Assembly: GCA_015680685.1 (NCBI GenBank)
Contig: MNCI01002244.1
Span: 133,034 to 165,108 of the forward strand
Source of the DNA: Gnetum montanum
Taxonomy: Eukaryota; Streptophyta; Gnetopsida; Gnetales; Gnetaceae
Reading direction: 5' to 3'
DNA: 32,075 bases
Under the pieces are notes generated by a model. The model saw only the letters and a program-made list of their open reading frames with translations. It did not search any database and was not told the origin of the DNA. Shown piece after piece: positions 31,000-32,075 of the stretch (position 1 is its first letter; each line of letters begins with the position of its first letter). The translations under genes were made by a program, and so were the position numbers.

Positions 31000-32075
31000 A
31001 AAAGTTTCTCCACATGTTTTTTCCTTTATCACTACTTTGGTCATCCTTAGACTCCTCTACTATTTTCAAGACTATTTCTATTCGTGAGTTTAAGGAATCC
31101 CACATTTGGTCTACCTTAGCCGATACCTCAGTTGTTAACTTTTGGATCGGCACGGTTTTCTGGTTCACCAACTCTTCGAGTGGTGACTCATCCTCCTCAT
31201 CACAGAATTTCACTCCCTTCTTGCGAAGAGAGGGATCGCGGTTGTATTCTTCCACACTTTCTCTCTTCCATAGCTCACCCTCTTCTTGCACTACTTGTTG
31301 CAACAAGCTTTCAACTTCATGGGCTCTTAGTTGGGAGAGTCTCCCTTGGGCGTAAGTCCCAAGAGTTCTTCTCGTTTCATTTCTTAGCCCATCCACGATG
31401 TGGCGAAGTTGATCCTGCTTAGTGTACCCATGGCTCAGGCAACGATGTAGCAGTGTATAGTAATGGGCCATGGCAGCATCCAAGGGTTCATGAGTACCTT
31501 GTTTCCAGTTTTGGACACTCTGGAGTACGTTTGATATTTGTTGTTGAACAATTCGAGCATCGTACTCCACCTTCTGATGGTTTCCGGTTCAAGGGACCGG
31601 TACTAGCTCTCTGCTTCTTTGGTGAGTGTCCTTGGAAACAACTTAAGCTTCTGCCACTCACTATCAATATTCTGCAAGGCACATGCATCGTGGAATGCCT
31701 GCAAATGATTTTGCAGATAACATTGTATCCCCCTTCAAATCGTGGGATATTGTTCATGTCTAATCGCTTGATCCGACTATCCTTTAAATGCCTTGTGGGA
31801 ATCCTAACTGCCTCTGTTATGTCAAGCATACTTCGGGTTGCGAGTAGGGGTTCATCATGATCATCTCTTTCATGATGTCTATGATGTCTATGTGGTGGTT
31901 CCCTACTCTCCCTACATTCTTACCCTTTTCCTAACTCCTCTCGACCTTCTTGTCGAGGCATTTCATTTTCCTTTTTACTTTTACTCTCTCCGTTATGCTC
32001 ACGATGGTTGCACCCAGATGTGGAAGGAGAGTGTGAATGGTGAGATGAAGGAGAAGAGGAAGGGGATCCATCACC
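31000..32075 (-). pseudogene. Gypsy gag, right element (partial, frameshifted)
   Basis: Enters at the right window edge with a Ser/His/Pro-rich linker, then DEPLLATRSMLDITEAV and LDMNNIPRFEGGYN (near 31740), the same start of the capsid core as at 17039. Frame changes near 31.71 and 31.51 kb break it. From about 31510 it is open through HEPLDAAMAHYYTLLHRC, RRTLGTYAQGRLSQLRAHEV and KVDQMWDSLNSR. This copy is the best preserved of the four gags over that stretch. No zinc knuckle was seen before the microsatellite. Confidence 0.75.

Larger units (their letters stand above)
27969..32075 (-). mobile_element. Gypsy-like element with gag but no visible pol, family A 3' end
   Basis: In minus orientation the window enters within gag (32075 to about 31000), passes an AC microsatellite (30927-30855), a non-coding block of about 1.8 kb (30854-29091), a polypurine tract (29090-29078) and a 3' LTR (29077-27969). 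No protease, RT, RNase H or integrase motif was seen between gag and LTR. This is the layout of a non-autonomous, gag-only derivative, unless two separate pieces have been joined. The 5' half lies outside the window. Confidence 0.6.

Noticed and set aside
30782-31044. Cys-Val repeat protein
   Set aside because: The repeat is only the AC microsatellite read in frame with a decayed gag.
31014-31860. Plus-strand open frames of 96 to 135 codons
   Set aside because: They lie antisense to a gag with clear family motifs.

Overview
This is a stretch of plant nuclear DNA. It is AT-rich, holds two split genes with plant-type introns, and is otherwise mostly decayed LTR retrotransposons. Both gene families (CE6/SASA esterase of the At4g34215 type and TRICHOME BIREFRINGENCE-LIKE, TBL) are plant cell-wall families. 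The heavy load of old gypsy elements would suit a large seed-plant genome, perhaps a conifer, but nothing here fixes the species.

Layout. 1-4332: minus-strand remains of a Ty3/gypsy element (protease, gag, primer-binding site, 5' LTR). 4333-5743: 5' flank of the first gene. 5744-7979 (+): three-exon carbohydrate esterase, intact by my exon model (255 aa). 7980-9512: intergenic gap between converging genes. 9513-13526 (-): five-exon TBL polysaccharide O-acetyltransferase, intact by my model (540 aa), with a tandemly repeated glycosylation-sequon stem, one apparent GC-AG intron, and an intron 1 built of degenerate ~150-bp repeats. 13527-15120: upstream flank with tRNA-derived SINE-like pieces. 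15121-about 22320 (+): gypsy element with 5' LTR, tRNA-Asp-type PBS and dead gag-protease-RT-RNase H-integrase; no 3' LTR was found. About 23680-27337 (-): a second gypsy 5' LTR, PBS and gag, split by a solo LTR (25065-25940) with a perfect 5-bp target duplication. 27969-32075 (-): 3' LTR, polypurine tract, a ~1.8-kb non-coding block, a long AC microsatellite and gag of a further element with no visible pol.

Together: the two host genes face each other tail to tail. One family adds O-acetyl groups to wall polysaccharides and the other contains ester hydrolases, some of which remove acetyl groups, so the pair may act on opposite sides of one modification; this is inference. The retroelements form related LTR families. 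They share the LTR ends, PBS type, TATA position and gag layout, but differ in the repeat modules upstream of the TATA box: a GCGATATCGC palindrome array in family A and GGCC/GTCAAC modules in family B. Many of their stops and lost catalytic residues fit C-to-T decay of methylated DNA. All exon models and boundaries were worked out by eye, without alignment or RNA data.
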